Both the position numbers and the translations under genes were made by a program. Shown in pieces: positions 12,164-23,463 of a stretch of DNA of 64,000 nt. Under the pieces are notes generated by a model that worked only from the letters and a program-made list of their open reading frames with translations, was not told where the DNA came from and searched no databases. The first letter of the stretch is position 1; the number at the start of each line of letters is the position of its first letter. Where the stretch lies: NCBI GenBank assembly GCA_037447655.1, contig JBBHKE010001540.1, positions 25,943-89,942 of the forward strand, read 5' to 3'. This stretch comes from Zygnema cylindricum (taxonomy: Eukaryota; Streptophyta; Zygnematophyceae; Zygnematales; Zygnemataceae).

Positions 12164-12953
12164 GGGTGAACCTCCATCAGGCGAAAAGTGAGGTTTATTA
12201 CTGGAAAAAATGTATTTTCGTACAGGTCCAGCTCATATTCGTACATGGTCGTACTGTTTTTTTTTTTTTGTTAATAAAACATGTTTACTGGAGATTCGTT
12301 AAGATTCTCCAAACTTTTTGGCGAAAACTTCCACCGTCCGATTTTGAAGTTTCGACGCAAACGCCCCTTCTATCCGGTTTCTAGCGAGTCTCCTCAACTG
12401 TCCTGGGGAGGAGACTTGCCAGATACTGGACGTGTCTATTGGTACACTTGGAAACAAAAAGGTATCATCCACGGTGGACGAGCGATGACGACCTCACAAT
12501 TGCCAAAGGCCACGTGCCTTCGTACAGGGCAGATTTGAAAGCGACGAATAAATCTTTGAAGCAGGATATCTCTCTGACGACTCTTTTCCTTCGTGGAAAG
12601 GACTTTGCGGACAAAACATAATGGTAAACGATAAAGTAAAAAATTTCATTTTGAAAATTATTTCGAAGCGGTTGGTACAAGGAAATGACAAGAACGTACA
12701 AATTGTACATTCGCGTACCTCTGCTATATATTTAAATCTGCGTTCGTCCGTACATACACCGTTTAGATTTTGTGCTTTTCGAATATTTTAATATTCCCGG
12801 CCGGCTGAACAAGATCCTACGTGGTTCTAATCGCAATCGAGCACGTCAGCAATTGGTGCCTCGCTAGCACAACCTGATGGAGAAGTGATACAAATATTAC
12901 TGCCAGTAAACGTGTCCGTACGATTACTCGAAATGCCTGATGGAGGTTCACCC
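12164..12953. mobile_element. Harbinger-like MITE (TIR GGGTGAACCTCCATCAGGC)
   Basis: Perfect inverted ends GGGTGAACCTCCATCAGGC and GCCTGATGGAGGTTCACCC, flanked by TGA (12161-12163) and TGA (12954-12956). No domain found in its ORFs. Subterminal CGTAC-rich motifs resemble those in the other Harbinger-like MITEs here. Confidence 0.75.
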
Positions 12954-13036
12954 TGATTAGTGATTACTGTACTTTCCATTTTCTGCCACGTGTTACGTCC
13001 TTGTAGTCATTTCAAAAAATCTAACAAAGCCCCTTA

Positions 13037-14494
13037 TGGTGAAGTTCCACTAGACGAAAAGTTGGGTTCGTTACTGGACGCCGTACTTTTTCGTACATAA
13101 CCGTACAGGGCCGTACCAAATATTTTTTTTGTCGGTTGAAACATCGTTACTGGAAAGCTTTCGGGAAGCTCCAATGATGTAGGAGTAATTCTTGACCGTT
13201 GGATGTTTCACTTTTTGAGATCCGTGAAGCAATCGAGCACATCATCCAGTGGGCCCTAAGGGCAAGGTTCCATTAGGGGAAAAATGACGTTGTTTACTGA
13301 AAGCCGTACTGTTTCGTACAGTGCCGTACCAAAGAAAAAAAAATGTCAGAAAAACAAGGCTACTGAATGAGGGATTTGATTCTCCACGTTTATGGGCGTA
13401 AACGTGGACCGTCGAATGCATTATCGGATACGCCGTCGTCTGACACTTTCAGTTCGCAACAAGTGACCCGGAGTAGGTCAATTCTCAGCGCCTGAACGAA
13501 TACCGTCGTGCCTCGTGGAAAAGTGAACAAATATCCACGACGACCGCGCGACCAGATGGGTACACGTCGCATATGACATGTGCCTTCCGCCATGGAGGAT
13601 GCGAGGCCACCGGAAGCCGCAAGAAAATCTTTGACGGAAGATATTGTTTCACGCTTCTGTTGGTATCCACTTACCATTCTGACATTTTCGTACGCTTTTA
13701 CATATCTTACGTTTCGTCCGACCGTACATATTTAATTCAATACGTCGTACAAGTCACTTTTCACCTTTCGCTGGTACAAATATGTGGTCACAATTTGCTC
13801 TCAGAGATTCTTTGAAGATTACCAGAATCGTATTCATCTATTACGTGAACCAATCAAAATGTGCCACGCAAAACAAATGTCGGTTACTGACCCGACACAA
13901 TGGAACGATCGCCTCAGTAAACGAATTTTTGACGTTTACAGAGAGCGCCTAATGGAACAACGCTCTAACTCTCCTCGCGATGAGAGTTGGGGCCCACTAG
14001 ATGATTGCCATTCATAACCATTGGTACACATGAAAAGTAAAAATAACAAAATCTACTTTGTACAAGCGATCACAGGCGTGCACGTCGTACATGTCATGTG
14101 CCTCCTGCCACGTTGAATGCAGGTTAGGTGAAAATATCCTCGCACGCTCCGTCTGACATCCATCGACATTCAAAGTTTGTCGCGACCTTCAAATTTTGTC
14201 GCGTCTTTTTGCCATTTTGTTTCGAAATTTTGATTTCCATTTTCAAAATCAAAATCTAGCCGAAAACTTTATGTACGAATCATTAATTGCCTCAAGTGGT
14301 ACATAAATTTCATACATATATTCCGTTTGTAGATTTTTTTTTAGATTTTTAGGATCTGCTATCTAACCTACGTGGCGCCAATCATGATTGAGGGAGGTTT
14401 TTTACTGGCCCGACACAATGGAGCGGACTTCCATTAAACACTGCAAGTAGATTTGTCCGTACATTTACTGGGACCGCCTAATGGAACTTCACCC
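13037..14494. mobile_element. Harbinger-like MITE hosting a second MITE
   Basis: Left end TGGTGAAGTTCCACTAG after TTA (13034-13036) and right end CCTAATGGAACTTCACCC before TAA (14495-14497). The element is interrupted by the MITE at 13260-13965, so its own length is about 750 bp. No coding capacity recognised. Confidence 0.7.
13260..13965. mobile_element. internally deleted derivative of the 8-kb Harbinger
   Basis: Flanked by TAA on both sides (13257-13259, 13966-13968). Its right end, read inverted, starts GAGCGTTGTTCCATTAGGCG, the left end of the 23998-32061 element. Its left about 340 bp match, inverted, the right about 350 bp of that element, including the stretch around CGTTCAGGCGCTGAGAATTG. 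It therefore has both termini of the autonomous-type element and none of its genes. Confidence 0.82.
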
Positions 14495-14497
14495 TAA

Positions 14498-16995
14498 AAA
14501 AAAAAACACTCTGCAACCGCCACGTATTCGCGTGAAAGTGATGGCGCAGGTGGTGCGATGGGGCCACTTTTCCATATTGTGAATTTTTTCGTCCAAATGT
14601 AATCTCGTGGAGTTACTTGAGAGGTCGTAAACTTTTTACTTCCTAAAATGAAAAATGCAGTGTGTTATAAAAATTGAAAGCATGTAAAAACGTATGACAT
14701 GGCGACAAACAAAAACATAAACATCCATTCTCTAATCACGAAATTAGCGAAATCTTGGGAATCTTGTGATGCATAACTGCGCCACAGGGCAACAACAAAC
14801 TCTATGTCATTTAGCGTTTTAAGTGGTCGCTTAAATGTTGTTCTCGAAATGGTAATCGCTTAAATAGATTTGCAGTGGATGCCCGAATTCTCTTTTGACC
14901 GTCAAAACATATTTGTTTGTACCAATTTGGTGCACGGTCGGTTTTTCACATTCTCCATATAAAGCTTTATTAAACAAGGAAGAGTAAATTGGCAATTCAA
15001 AAGGCCACTCGGTGATTGAGACGCAATTTTATAACACACTCTTGAAGGTTGGGAAGCTTGTGGAGCTTTGTTGCGTAAAGTTAAATCATGGTTCCAACGT
15101 AGGGGCTTCACAACATGTCTGTTTCTTGTAAACATAACCATTTACAAAAATGCCATATAATATTCATATTGTTTTTTTTTTTCACATTAACTTTTTGTTC
15201 GATGATGTCACCTTTTACCTCAATGTTATAAGGTAAACAAACATACCTTTTTATGCTACAATCCGCAATGATTTTTATTACAAAGTTGGGGACGAATAAA
15301 ACTGAAAGGTCGTATAGGTCATATGTATGGTTTTTTCTACCCCAAAAAACAATCCATCATTTTGTAACTTTTTTGACATTTCAAATATCTAACGATTATT
15401 GTACAACTCAACCCTTAATTTAAACTTATATTTTCAACAACCCTTACTACAATTATTGCGCATTTGTACAAACTAAACATACTTTATCATATTGTGTGGG
15501 CCTAAAGTCAACACCTAGTATTTGAATAATGGATATGAAAACGATATTTCTTAGAGATGATGACATAAGCACTTGCGCCCAACCAAGAAATAAACTTGGG
15601 AAATTATATTATTTGTTTTATACAAATAACGTAGGTTACGCTTCATATGTACATCTTTTATTGTTTATGTTTTACCCTTTAAATAAAAGAGACAAAACAT
15701 AAATATTTTGTTTTTTCTAATGATACGTTAAGAGAAGGATGTCTTGCAATCAAACATTTATTGGATACTACGTTGAAAACATGCCACGTTTATCAAAGTT
15801 GAAGCTACTTTATACATTATGGAATAAAAACATATTATAATTACGAATACCACCACGTGTTTGAGTTCAATGGTTAGACAAGGGACCTTCAAATTTAATG
15901 CTCTGTTCGACTTGTATAAGCGAATGGCTTTAGTACAAGTATAATAAACAACGGTCTTTCACAAATTTTAACTTGTGAAATACACTAATATGAACTAGTG
16001 TAATTTGCATTTGAATAGTGAGTTGTTGTTTCGCACTAATTGGTGATACATTAACTGATATATTACATTGCATATGCCATATTGTATCTTATCGCCACAT
16101 CGCATCAAAAGTATAATATATCGAAAGGATATTAACTTACTTTGTGTTTTAGCGCAGATTCTCCCTACACGGTTTTCAAGTGTCCATGTGTGTGACAACA
16201 ATTTTTTTTAGGTTGTGACGATTGTATACGTCGATAATGCCCGTGACGAATGTCAATGTCTACAATCTGTCTTACCGTGCCTTATTTTTTGAAACTTTTT
16301 CAAGCGTCGCAAGACACATCGTAATTTTTGAAACGATTTGGTATGTCGCATGTCTTTGCTGACATCGTAGACGTGCAACCTTGCTGCCATGGCTATACAA
16401 CATGCCTTTGCGTTTGCCTCTCATGTCCGACCGCCATGAATGGAAATGGAATTCACGGCGCCTTCGAGATTTTTCATCTACGCAAATTTGTCACCTTTTC
16501 GTGAAATGGCACTACAGCCTTAAGTCCCCTCCAAAAATAAAACCGTACAAGACGCAAGCAGACAAAAACGAATAGCCTTGTACTTTTTTTCGTCGTCAAA
16601 AACTTTCGGAAACTTTTCACACGCTAGAATATGAATTCCTATTTGTGAAAGAGGTTTTACTTTATTTAAAACACATCGCCGATGTGTTTTAAGATAATTG
16701 ACAAGATGACGTTACAGTGGGTCGAAAAACCACAAGACGACAAATTTTCGGACACCCTAAGTTTGAGGATGACGCAAATTGTACTCTACAATTTTGCGAT
16801 TTCTTCGTACGGTTGCAACTTTAGCAGTACGGCTCTGCGTTATAAACGAAAACGACAAAAAATTACCAAGACTTAGCCACATGGGGCTTTACCCTAAGTT
16901 ACGGATTTTATGCAAGAAAAGGGCGGCCTGCGTGAGCCACAAACCGTTATATTTTTTTATTGTTTAAAACGACAATTTAGGATACTCGTTTGATT
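14498..16995. other. AT-rich region without recognised genes
   Basis: No coding similarity seen. 16210-16290 matches, inverted, 47470-47560 inside the outer MITE of the 33-48 kb nest (shared TGACGATTGTATACGTCGA), so part of this stretch is probably another copy of that family; the right end could be CCACATGGGGCTTTACCC before TAA at about 16875-16895. Its left end was not found. Confidence 0.4.
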
Positions 16996-17267
16996 CATAG
17001 TTCAAAAGTAGGTGAAAGTAGGCCCATACAATATGCCTATTGTATGCATAACCTACAATATAACCTTAAGACCCATATTGTATTCGGACCTATTCGGACC
17101 AATTAAAACATTAAGACCATTTTTTTTTACACCGTCAGATTCGGACAATCGGACGGTCGCTGATGAAAGTAGTGATCTAAGAAGATCACATGAAAAGCCC
17201 ATAACACAACTTACGATAAAGGCGCAGACCAAAGGCCTACCATAAAAACGCCTACTTTTGAACTATG
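16996..17267. mobile_element. hAT-like MITE, family 1 (CATAGTTCAAAAGTAGG)
   Basis: 272-bp element with ends CATAGTTCAAAAGTAGG and CCTACTTTTGAACTATG. TSD is GTTTGATT (16988-16995) on the left and GTTTCATT (17268-17275) on the right, 7 of 8 identical. The right TSD is also the left TSD of the next element. Non-coding. Confidence 0.85.
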
Positions 17268-17275
17268 GTTTCATT

Positions 17276-18401
17276 CATAGCTCAAAAGTAGGCGTTTTTA
17301 TGGTAGGCCTTTGGTAGGCGCACAAAACTTGGCACTAAACTCGCGTAGAGTAGGCATATTGTATGGGTGTGCGTCGCGGACACTCTTGTATGATCGTACG
17401 AATATGACGTTTTGATCATAGTACAGCGCACACCACCTGACGAAATTTTTAGCGAACTGACGCGGTGTAGGATGACATTCCGCCGGAAAGAAAACCCGGG
17501 AAAAAAAAAAAACGTGGACGGGCAACTTGGTTGGTCAATTTGAGGCTTTATTTAGTGTGGCATTCAAAATTGCAGACGCTAATATGACAAATTGTCCTAT
17601 CGTAAGTTGTGTTATGGGCTTTTCATGTGATCTTCTTAAGATCACTACTTTGATCAGCGACCGTCCGATCGTCCGAATCTGACGGTAAAAAAAAAACACC
17701 TCAAAATTCACAGAAAATATATTTTTTGTCCGAATGTTTTTCAAAATTTAGACATACCGTTTAATTCCCTATCGATCGATGTGCAACTCAACCCTGTTAA
17801 CCTTTTTTTTCATTTTTCGACCAATACAATATGGGTCTTAAGGGCATATTGCATAGTTGTTCAAATCGCGCGATTTTTTCCTTTTTTCCGATTAAAACGT
17901 ATAATTCGTGACTTTTGAATAAATCGGAAAAAAACGCGATGTACTTTCTGTCCGGTAAACTGAACGGAGAATTTACGGAAACTGTACGGTATGGAAAGTA
18001 ACTGTACGGTTCCGTACCCAAAAAATACGGAATTTGACTAAAAGATACGTTGCACTTCGTAGTACTTTCTGTCCGGTAAACTGAACAGAAATTTAACGGG
18101 AAACGTACGGAATTGTACCAGCATTGTACGGACTATGACGAAAAAAGACGAGAACTGTACGGAAAATGTTCAAACTGCGGGATATGTAAAATTTATTTTT
18201 GTTTACATGTACGGAATTGTACGGATATAAATTCATTAACGATTTTAACGATTTTTTCAAAAGGTTCAATGCGTTTGTTACGTATAATTCGTCGCGATTA
18301 AATCGTTCGCACGAAACGCCGTGAACAACTATGGCATATTGTATGTTTTGCGTACAATAGGCATATTGTATGGGCCTACTTTCACCTACTTTTTAACTAT
18401 G
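17276..18401. mobile_element. hAT-like MITE, family 1, inverted copy with nested insertion
   Basis: Begins CATAGCTCAAAAGTAGG and ends CCTACTTTTTAACTATG, orientation opposite to the neighbour at 16996-17267. TSDs GTTTCATT and GTTTGATT (18402-18409). A family 2 element occupies 17852-18333, so the host copy is about 640 bp. Confidence 0.85.
17852..18333. mobile_element. hAT-like MITE, family 2 (CATAGTTGTTCA)
   Basis: 482 bp with ends CATAGTTGTTCAAATCGCG and CGTGAACAACTATG. A perfect 8-bp TSD GCATATTG lies at 17844-17851 and 18334-18341. It carries two internal direct repeats of about 100 bp, each starting GTACTTTCTGTCCGGTAAAC, that also occur in other hAT copies here. Non-coding. Confidence 0.9.
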
Positions 18402-18409
18402 GTTTGATT

Positions 18410-19361
18410 GCACAGTTCCAGTGAAGTCGCCGAAGTCCAACGCGCGTATTCGAGTACACGGTTGGTAGGATCACCCTAATCTCCACATGCCGTACGGCTT
18501 CAATGACGACACGTAAGACATTTTACCTGCCGCCACGAAGAAAATGTCTTGCTCAACCAGAACTTACTTAGAAAAGGACATACCGTCTCGCACGGTTTGC
18601 GTACTTAATGGCTTTACCGTTATGGGTGTGAGATCCTCGGTTTTAAGTCAACGGTTTAGTTGACCACGTCAACCAGCTGTCATCATTACCCAAAAAATCC
18701 AAAATCTCCCTAGAACAGAACACGTCTGGCCTCGCAGGTACGTACGGCAAGCTTGCAAATGCAATCATATCGAAACCTGCCGGCCAATGTGCCGACGGCG
18801 ACGTGCCTTGAGTCGTCAAAAGCGATTGGCCACCGGCTAGTTTTGGACGCGCAACAATGCTGCGACAAAATGTGCAACAATGCGAACAAAATTGAGGACT
18901 GCAGACTCTTTGGTTGGCCCTTTCAGCAAAGCACTGTCATAAGCATTTTTATATTTATTAGNNNNNNNNNNGGCGGCGGAAAAACAGCAAGACAAAACTT
19001 TAAAACCCATCATTTAATATTACGGGAGACATGCTCAGTGATTAATGGAGGCGACCATGACTAGAATGGAGGCGAGCATATCTACAACGCGAGTCTGTAA
19101 CGTAAGCTTCTAAGAAAATTCTAAAATTCGTAACTTATAATTGGATGCACAATGGTTGATCTTACTCGGTGCGTTTATTTTTCACCAAATGATTGCGCTG
19201 GATTACCTTCTGTGCGGGAAGTCATTTGAAAAGGCATGAAGGAATCCTTGATAAAAAAACGCACTGAGTTAGGTAGCACAACATGGCCGATTTCAGTCCA
19301 CTTCCTTAAATAGTGTCGTTAACGCTCTTTTCTGGTTAAAGACCAAAAGATTGCGACCGAA
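18410..19361. other. unassigned sequence including a 10-N gap
   Basis: No gene recognised. Ten Ns at 18962-18971 break the sequence; the ORF crossing them should not be trusted. Confidence 0.6.
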
Positions 19362-19364
19362 TAA

Positions 19365-20777
19365 GGGTGCGGTTCCATTAGTCGTTTCTGTAATCGTACT
19401 GCCAACTCTACTGGTCGGGTTAATTTAGGGTGGCCTTCCATTAGGCGTTTCAGTAATTGTACGGAAAAGTTTACTGAAGGGCGTGTCTTCCATTAGGTCG
19501 CGTTAGTAAACCACTTTTTATTTGCGTGGCTCATTCTAGTTGGTAACACGTAGGTTAATATTCAATGCTTAAAATCTTAAAAGAATCTTCGAATGCAATG
19601 TCTGAGCGCAACATCTATACGAGCGGAGGTAAGATCAGTACCAGCGGAGGTAATTAGTGACTCGTACAGAGGGCATTATAATTTACTACCCAAAATTTCA
19701 AAACAGAACGACAAAAAGGCGGCGGCAAACAGTGATGGTGGGAGCGTGACGGGATAATTTCGGCGGATTCGCAGCCACCTTGGCGGAAGGCACATGGCCC
19801 TTGTGATGTGTATGCACGTTCAGTTTCTGAGAAGTGTCCTCCCTGTGCACGGTCATCAAAGACTGTAAGGTTGGTGATGTGGCGTCTTGGATTAAAAGTG
19901 TAATGGCATCCGACGGTCAGAATTTTCGCTTACAACCTTGGACATTTTTCCGTAATGATGTTTTCCTTGGAAAAAAAAAAGGTACGGACCTGTACGAAAC
20001 GGTACGGCCCTCAGTAAACAACCCCACTTTTCCGCTAATGGAAGGCCACCCTGAGTCGATGTTCCATCACGCAGAGTATGTAAACCACATATTCTAAATT
20101 GAGTGGCACCACGTAAGCTACGATCAGATATTGAATATCCTTCAAATTTTTCACACCGAAAAATTTCACTTCAAATCTTCACTTGCATTCCATGTACTTA
20201 CGTACCAAGTCATAATACGACAAAAAAATTATACTTTTTGCAAACGCGAGTCTTCTACGCCAGCTCATTTTCAGGGTTTCTCTTTTCGAACATGACGAAA
20301 ATCCTTCGCTGGAAATAGTGTGACGGAATAGCGTTGCCAAAAATAGCGCGACGAAGAACCGTTTCGAGATTACTTTTTTTTTATTTTCAATTATTTTTTA
20401 AAGGTACACGCCATGTGCAAATCTTGTGATTTTTCGTTGGTTGTCCATCGTGCCACGTAGATTAATCGTCCCAGCGTACCAAAATTCATATTTTGCTATA
20501 GCTAACAACCCACGTCTTACAACAACGTTGTCAGCTACATAGAAAAACGAAGCGAACTCCTCGCGAATGATCCGACGGTCATTGTTACCTCTCAGACCTT
20601 CGGAGAGTATTGGCAAGATTATATGTAATGTTGTTACCTCCCAGAACTTCGGAGAGTATTGGCAAGATTCTATGTAATGTTGTTACGTGTAAAAAACAAA
20701 ATAAGCGGTACGGTTTGGTACGGATATGCGCGGATTTTTGTAAACTACCCCACTTTTCGACTGATGGAACTTGACCT
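19365..20777. mobile_element. Harbinger-like MITE hosting the 19428-20051 copy
   Basis: Left end GGGTGCGGTTCCATTAGTCG after TAA (19362-19364). The right end CGACTGATGGAACTTGACC precedes TTA (20778-20780), with a diverged terminal base. The TIR core GTTCCATTAG matches the other family members. A 49-bp unit containing CTTCGGAGAGTATTGGCAAG is tandemly duplicated at about 20586-20683. The assignment is less certain because the ends have diverged. Confidence 0.5.
19428..20051. mobile_element. Harbinger-like MITE (TIR GGGTGGCCTTCCATTAGGCG)
   Basis: 624 bp; left end GGGTGGCCTTCCATTAG after TTA (19425-19427), right end CTAATGGAAGGCCACCC before TGA (20052-20054). Both ends are followed inwards by CAGTAA and CGTACGG motifs. 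Its ORFs show no domain. Confidence 0.7.
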
Positions 20778-20808
20778 TTAGTGTTACTAACACTAATGGT
20801 ATAAATAC

Positions 20809-21709
20809 TAGTGTTGTGTATCGGTGAAAAAATTATCGCGATAACAGCGATACTGATAGTTATCGGTTATCGAACGGTTTGAGGTCCCGATATATTTTTA
20901 CTTTCTGTACTTTTTGTCCGGAGTACTTTCTATCTGGTAAACTGAACAAAAAATTTACGGGAAATGCACGGTGCTTTACATTAAATGTACGGACTTTGAC
21001 AAAAATATACGTTCCACTTCCTAGTACTTCCTGGCCATTAGCTGAAAAAAAAAAAATTACGGGTTACGGGAACGTACGACATTGTACCGACAAACTGATG
21101 ATCATGGAACAGTAAAAGGACGGCGAACACAAAGTATAACGGACGCAAAAGAACATTTTGCGCACCACCGGAATCAAACGGACGACTTTCAATGAGGAAA
21201 TACGAGCGGACGGCCAGCGTGAGCGCCGACATCCTGGAATGGCTTTTTTGGCGGCTTATGCCAAAAAAGCCGACGGATTGACACGTGGCAGGTTTCCAGT
21301 GGATCCTAAGGAAGAAAGGGACAAAGCCATGGCGTCGGATGTGAAAGGTACATCGATTTAACTGGAGTCGTACTAAATCCGTTCATCTCTTATGTCGGCT
21401 ACTGTACTTTCGGCTTTTACAAATGATCTGATTGGTAAGCCCCTCAGTAGATAAGGGTTGTGAGTAGGGCACGTCAGGGGAATAACACGTACAGTTGAGT
21501 GAACTGGCCGTACATTTATTTGTACGGTCCGTACATATATCGCCGATAGTCATCGATATCGGTGTTATCGTCGATAATAACCGATAAATATCGGTTATTT
21601 ATCGGCGATAACACTTATAACGATATATCGTACCGATATATCGATTATCGGCTAACCGAAAAAAGGCTCATATCGGTTTTCGGCAAATCCTTACCGATAC
21701 ACAACACTA
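20809..21709. mobile_element. hAT-like MITE, family 3 (TAGTGTTGTGTATCGG)
   Basis: 901 bp with 16-bp inverted ends TAGTGTTGTGTATCGG and CCGATACACAACACTA, and a perfect 8-bp TSD ATAAATAC at 20801-20808 and 21710-21717. Subterminal zones are dense in CGATA, TATCG and CCGATA palindromes. At about 20900-21090 it carries the GTACTTTCT / CTGGTAAACTGAAC repeats otherwise found in family 2. No transposase. Confidence 0.88.
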
Positions 21710-22011
21710 ATAAATACACCCGTCTTTATTCTAAAGGCGAGATGGGGAAACCATCTAGAGTCCACGGGAACAAAATGGGGTGTCAATTCTAAAACTGAAG
21801 AACTGCATGTGGAGGTGACGGAGAGCATAGATGTCTCATGCGCATAAAACACACGCATGAAACGCCCAAAAAATATCGAATATGCGCATGGAACAAAATT
21901 CATTTTTTTTTAAATGCGTTGACCTACTTTGACTTTATAACAAAATAAAAAATAGAAAAACATTTAATCAAAAATACTCCTACAACTTATCACGTTAATA
22001 CACGCACTTTT

Positions 22012-22545
22012 TAATTAGAGTTAGTTACCATAATTTCAACTGTTTTTAAAAAGTGCAATGTACGAAATATTGTTATTCCGTACTAATACTGCTCTTATTT
22101 TTGTACAGACATACAAAATAAGTGTCAGATATAGGTGTCGACAGGGTAAATCGAGTGCCTCGCCACCGTTTAGCGTACTCAAATATGATTCAAGTTATAA
22201 AGACGAGGGAAAACCACGATACCTTGTTCACACATGTTCAAGCATCAAATATGTGAACATAGACTATAGGCCCTCTAAAATTAGCGTTAGTTACTCTAAT
22301 TTCGATTGTTTTTAAAAAGTGCAATGTACAAAATGTGTTGGTCCGTACCAAAACTGCTCCTTAATTCATATGATTGTACAAAACAAGTGTCAGATATAAG
22401 GCGTCGACAGGGGAAATTGAGTGCGTCGCCACGGAAAATTGTACTCAGATTTGGTTCTAAGTCATAAAGACGAGGGAAAATCAATAGAACATGTTTTAGT
22501 GTTTTCACATGTTAAAGCGTCAAATATGTGAACATAGACTATCGC
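22012..22545 (+). repeat. diverged tandem duplication, unit about 265 bp
   Basis: 22012-22268 and 22278-22545 are two head-to-tail copies. Both run from an ATTAG-GTTAGTTAC start through TTTTTAAAAAGTGCAATGTAC, AAGTGTCAGATATA and GTCGACAGGG to ATATGTGAACATAGACTAT. Divergence by eye is roughly 15-20%. It lies in otherwise unassigned sequence at 21718-22782. 22660-22690 ends like a TA-flanked MITE (GCGATTCACGGTG before TA). Confidence 0.75.
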
Positions 22546-22790
22546 GTCTACATCCAAATTAGTGTTAGGTGTATAAACTATTGTTAATTTTTGTTGGCGT
22601 TAGGCCTTTAAACCCCAAATAGAGTTGGTAACACTAATAATATTTTTACACTAATTATTTTTTTAACTCTAAAAGCGATTCACGGTGTACTTTCAACCCT
22701 TTTTTTGAAATTGTTCGTACATTGTATCCGTATGTTTTTTACGTACGAAAAGTATACTCATTTTACGAAAGATTCAAAATCGAGAAAAAA

Positions 22791-23274
22791 CATAGTTGTT
22801 CAAATCGCGCGATTTTTTCCTTTTTTTCCGATTAAAACGTATAATTCGTGACTTTTGAATAAACCGGAAAAAAACGCGATGTACTTTCTGTCCGGTAAAC
22901 TGAACGGAGAATTTACGGAAACTGTACAGTATGTACAGTAACTGTACGGTTTTGTACCCAAAAAGTAAGGAATTTGACTAAAAGATACGTTGCACTTCGT
23001 AGTACTTTATGTCCGGTAAACTAAACAGAAGTTTAACGGGAAACGTACGGAATTGTACCAGCATTGTACGGACTATGACGAAAAAAGACGGGAACTGTAC
23101 GGAAAATGTACAAACTGCGGGGTATGTAAAATTTATTTTTGTTTACATGTACGGAATAGTACGGATGAAAATTCATTAACGATTTTTACAATTTTTTTCA
23201 AAAGGTTCAATGCGTTTGTTACGTATAATTCGTTGCGATTAAATCGTTCGCACTAAACGTCGTGAACAACTATG
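22791..23274. mobile_element. hAT-like MITE, family 2
   Basis: 484 bp, CATAGTTGTTCAAATCGCG to CGTGAACAACTATG, with a perfect 8-bp TSD AGAAAAAA (22783-22790, 23275-23282). Same orientation as the 17852 copy and very similar over its full length. Non-coding. Confidence 0.9.
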
Positions 23275-23402
23275 AGAAAAAATAACGAAATTTCGTAAAA
23301 ATGTCAAAATCCGTACGAATGAGACATCTATGACGGATAGTGTACATTCCCCCAAATATGTGCTAACGGGCTTCAACTATTTTTTATGCATTAGTGTGGC
23401 GC

Positions 23403-23438
<36 letters not shown>

Positions 23439-23463
23439 TATCATCATCATCATCATCATCATC
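23403..23463 (+). repeat. (ATC)n microsatellite
   Basis: About 20 ATC/CAT triplets with two interruptions. The surrounding 23283-23889 has no recognised gene. Confidence 0.9.

Noticed and set aside
18753-19064. 103-residue ORF crossing the N gap
   Set aside because: Contains unknown residues from 18962-18971 and no motif; assembly gap makes it meaningless.
21158-21361. 67-residue charged ORF inside the family 3 hAT
   Set aside because: Considered as a transposase relic, but it has no hAT dimerisation, zinc-finger or DDE signature and is too short.
23403-23463. Regular repeats that might suggest a CRISPR array
   Set aside because: Simple (ATC)n triplets without spacers, in a eukaryotic genome.
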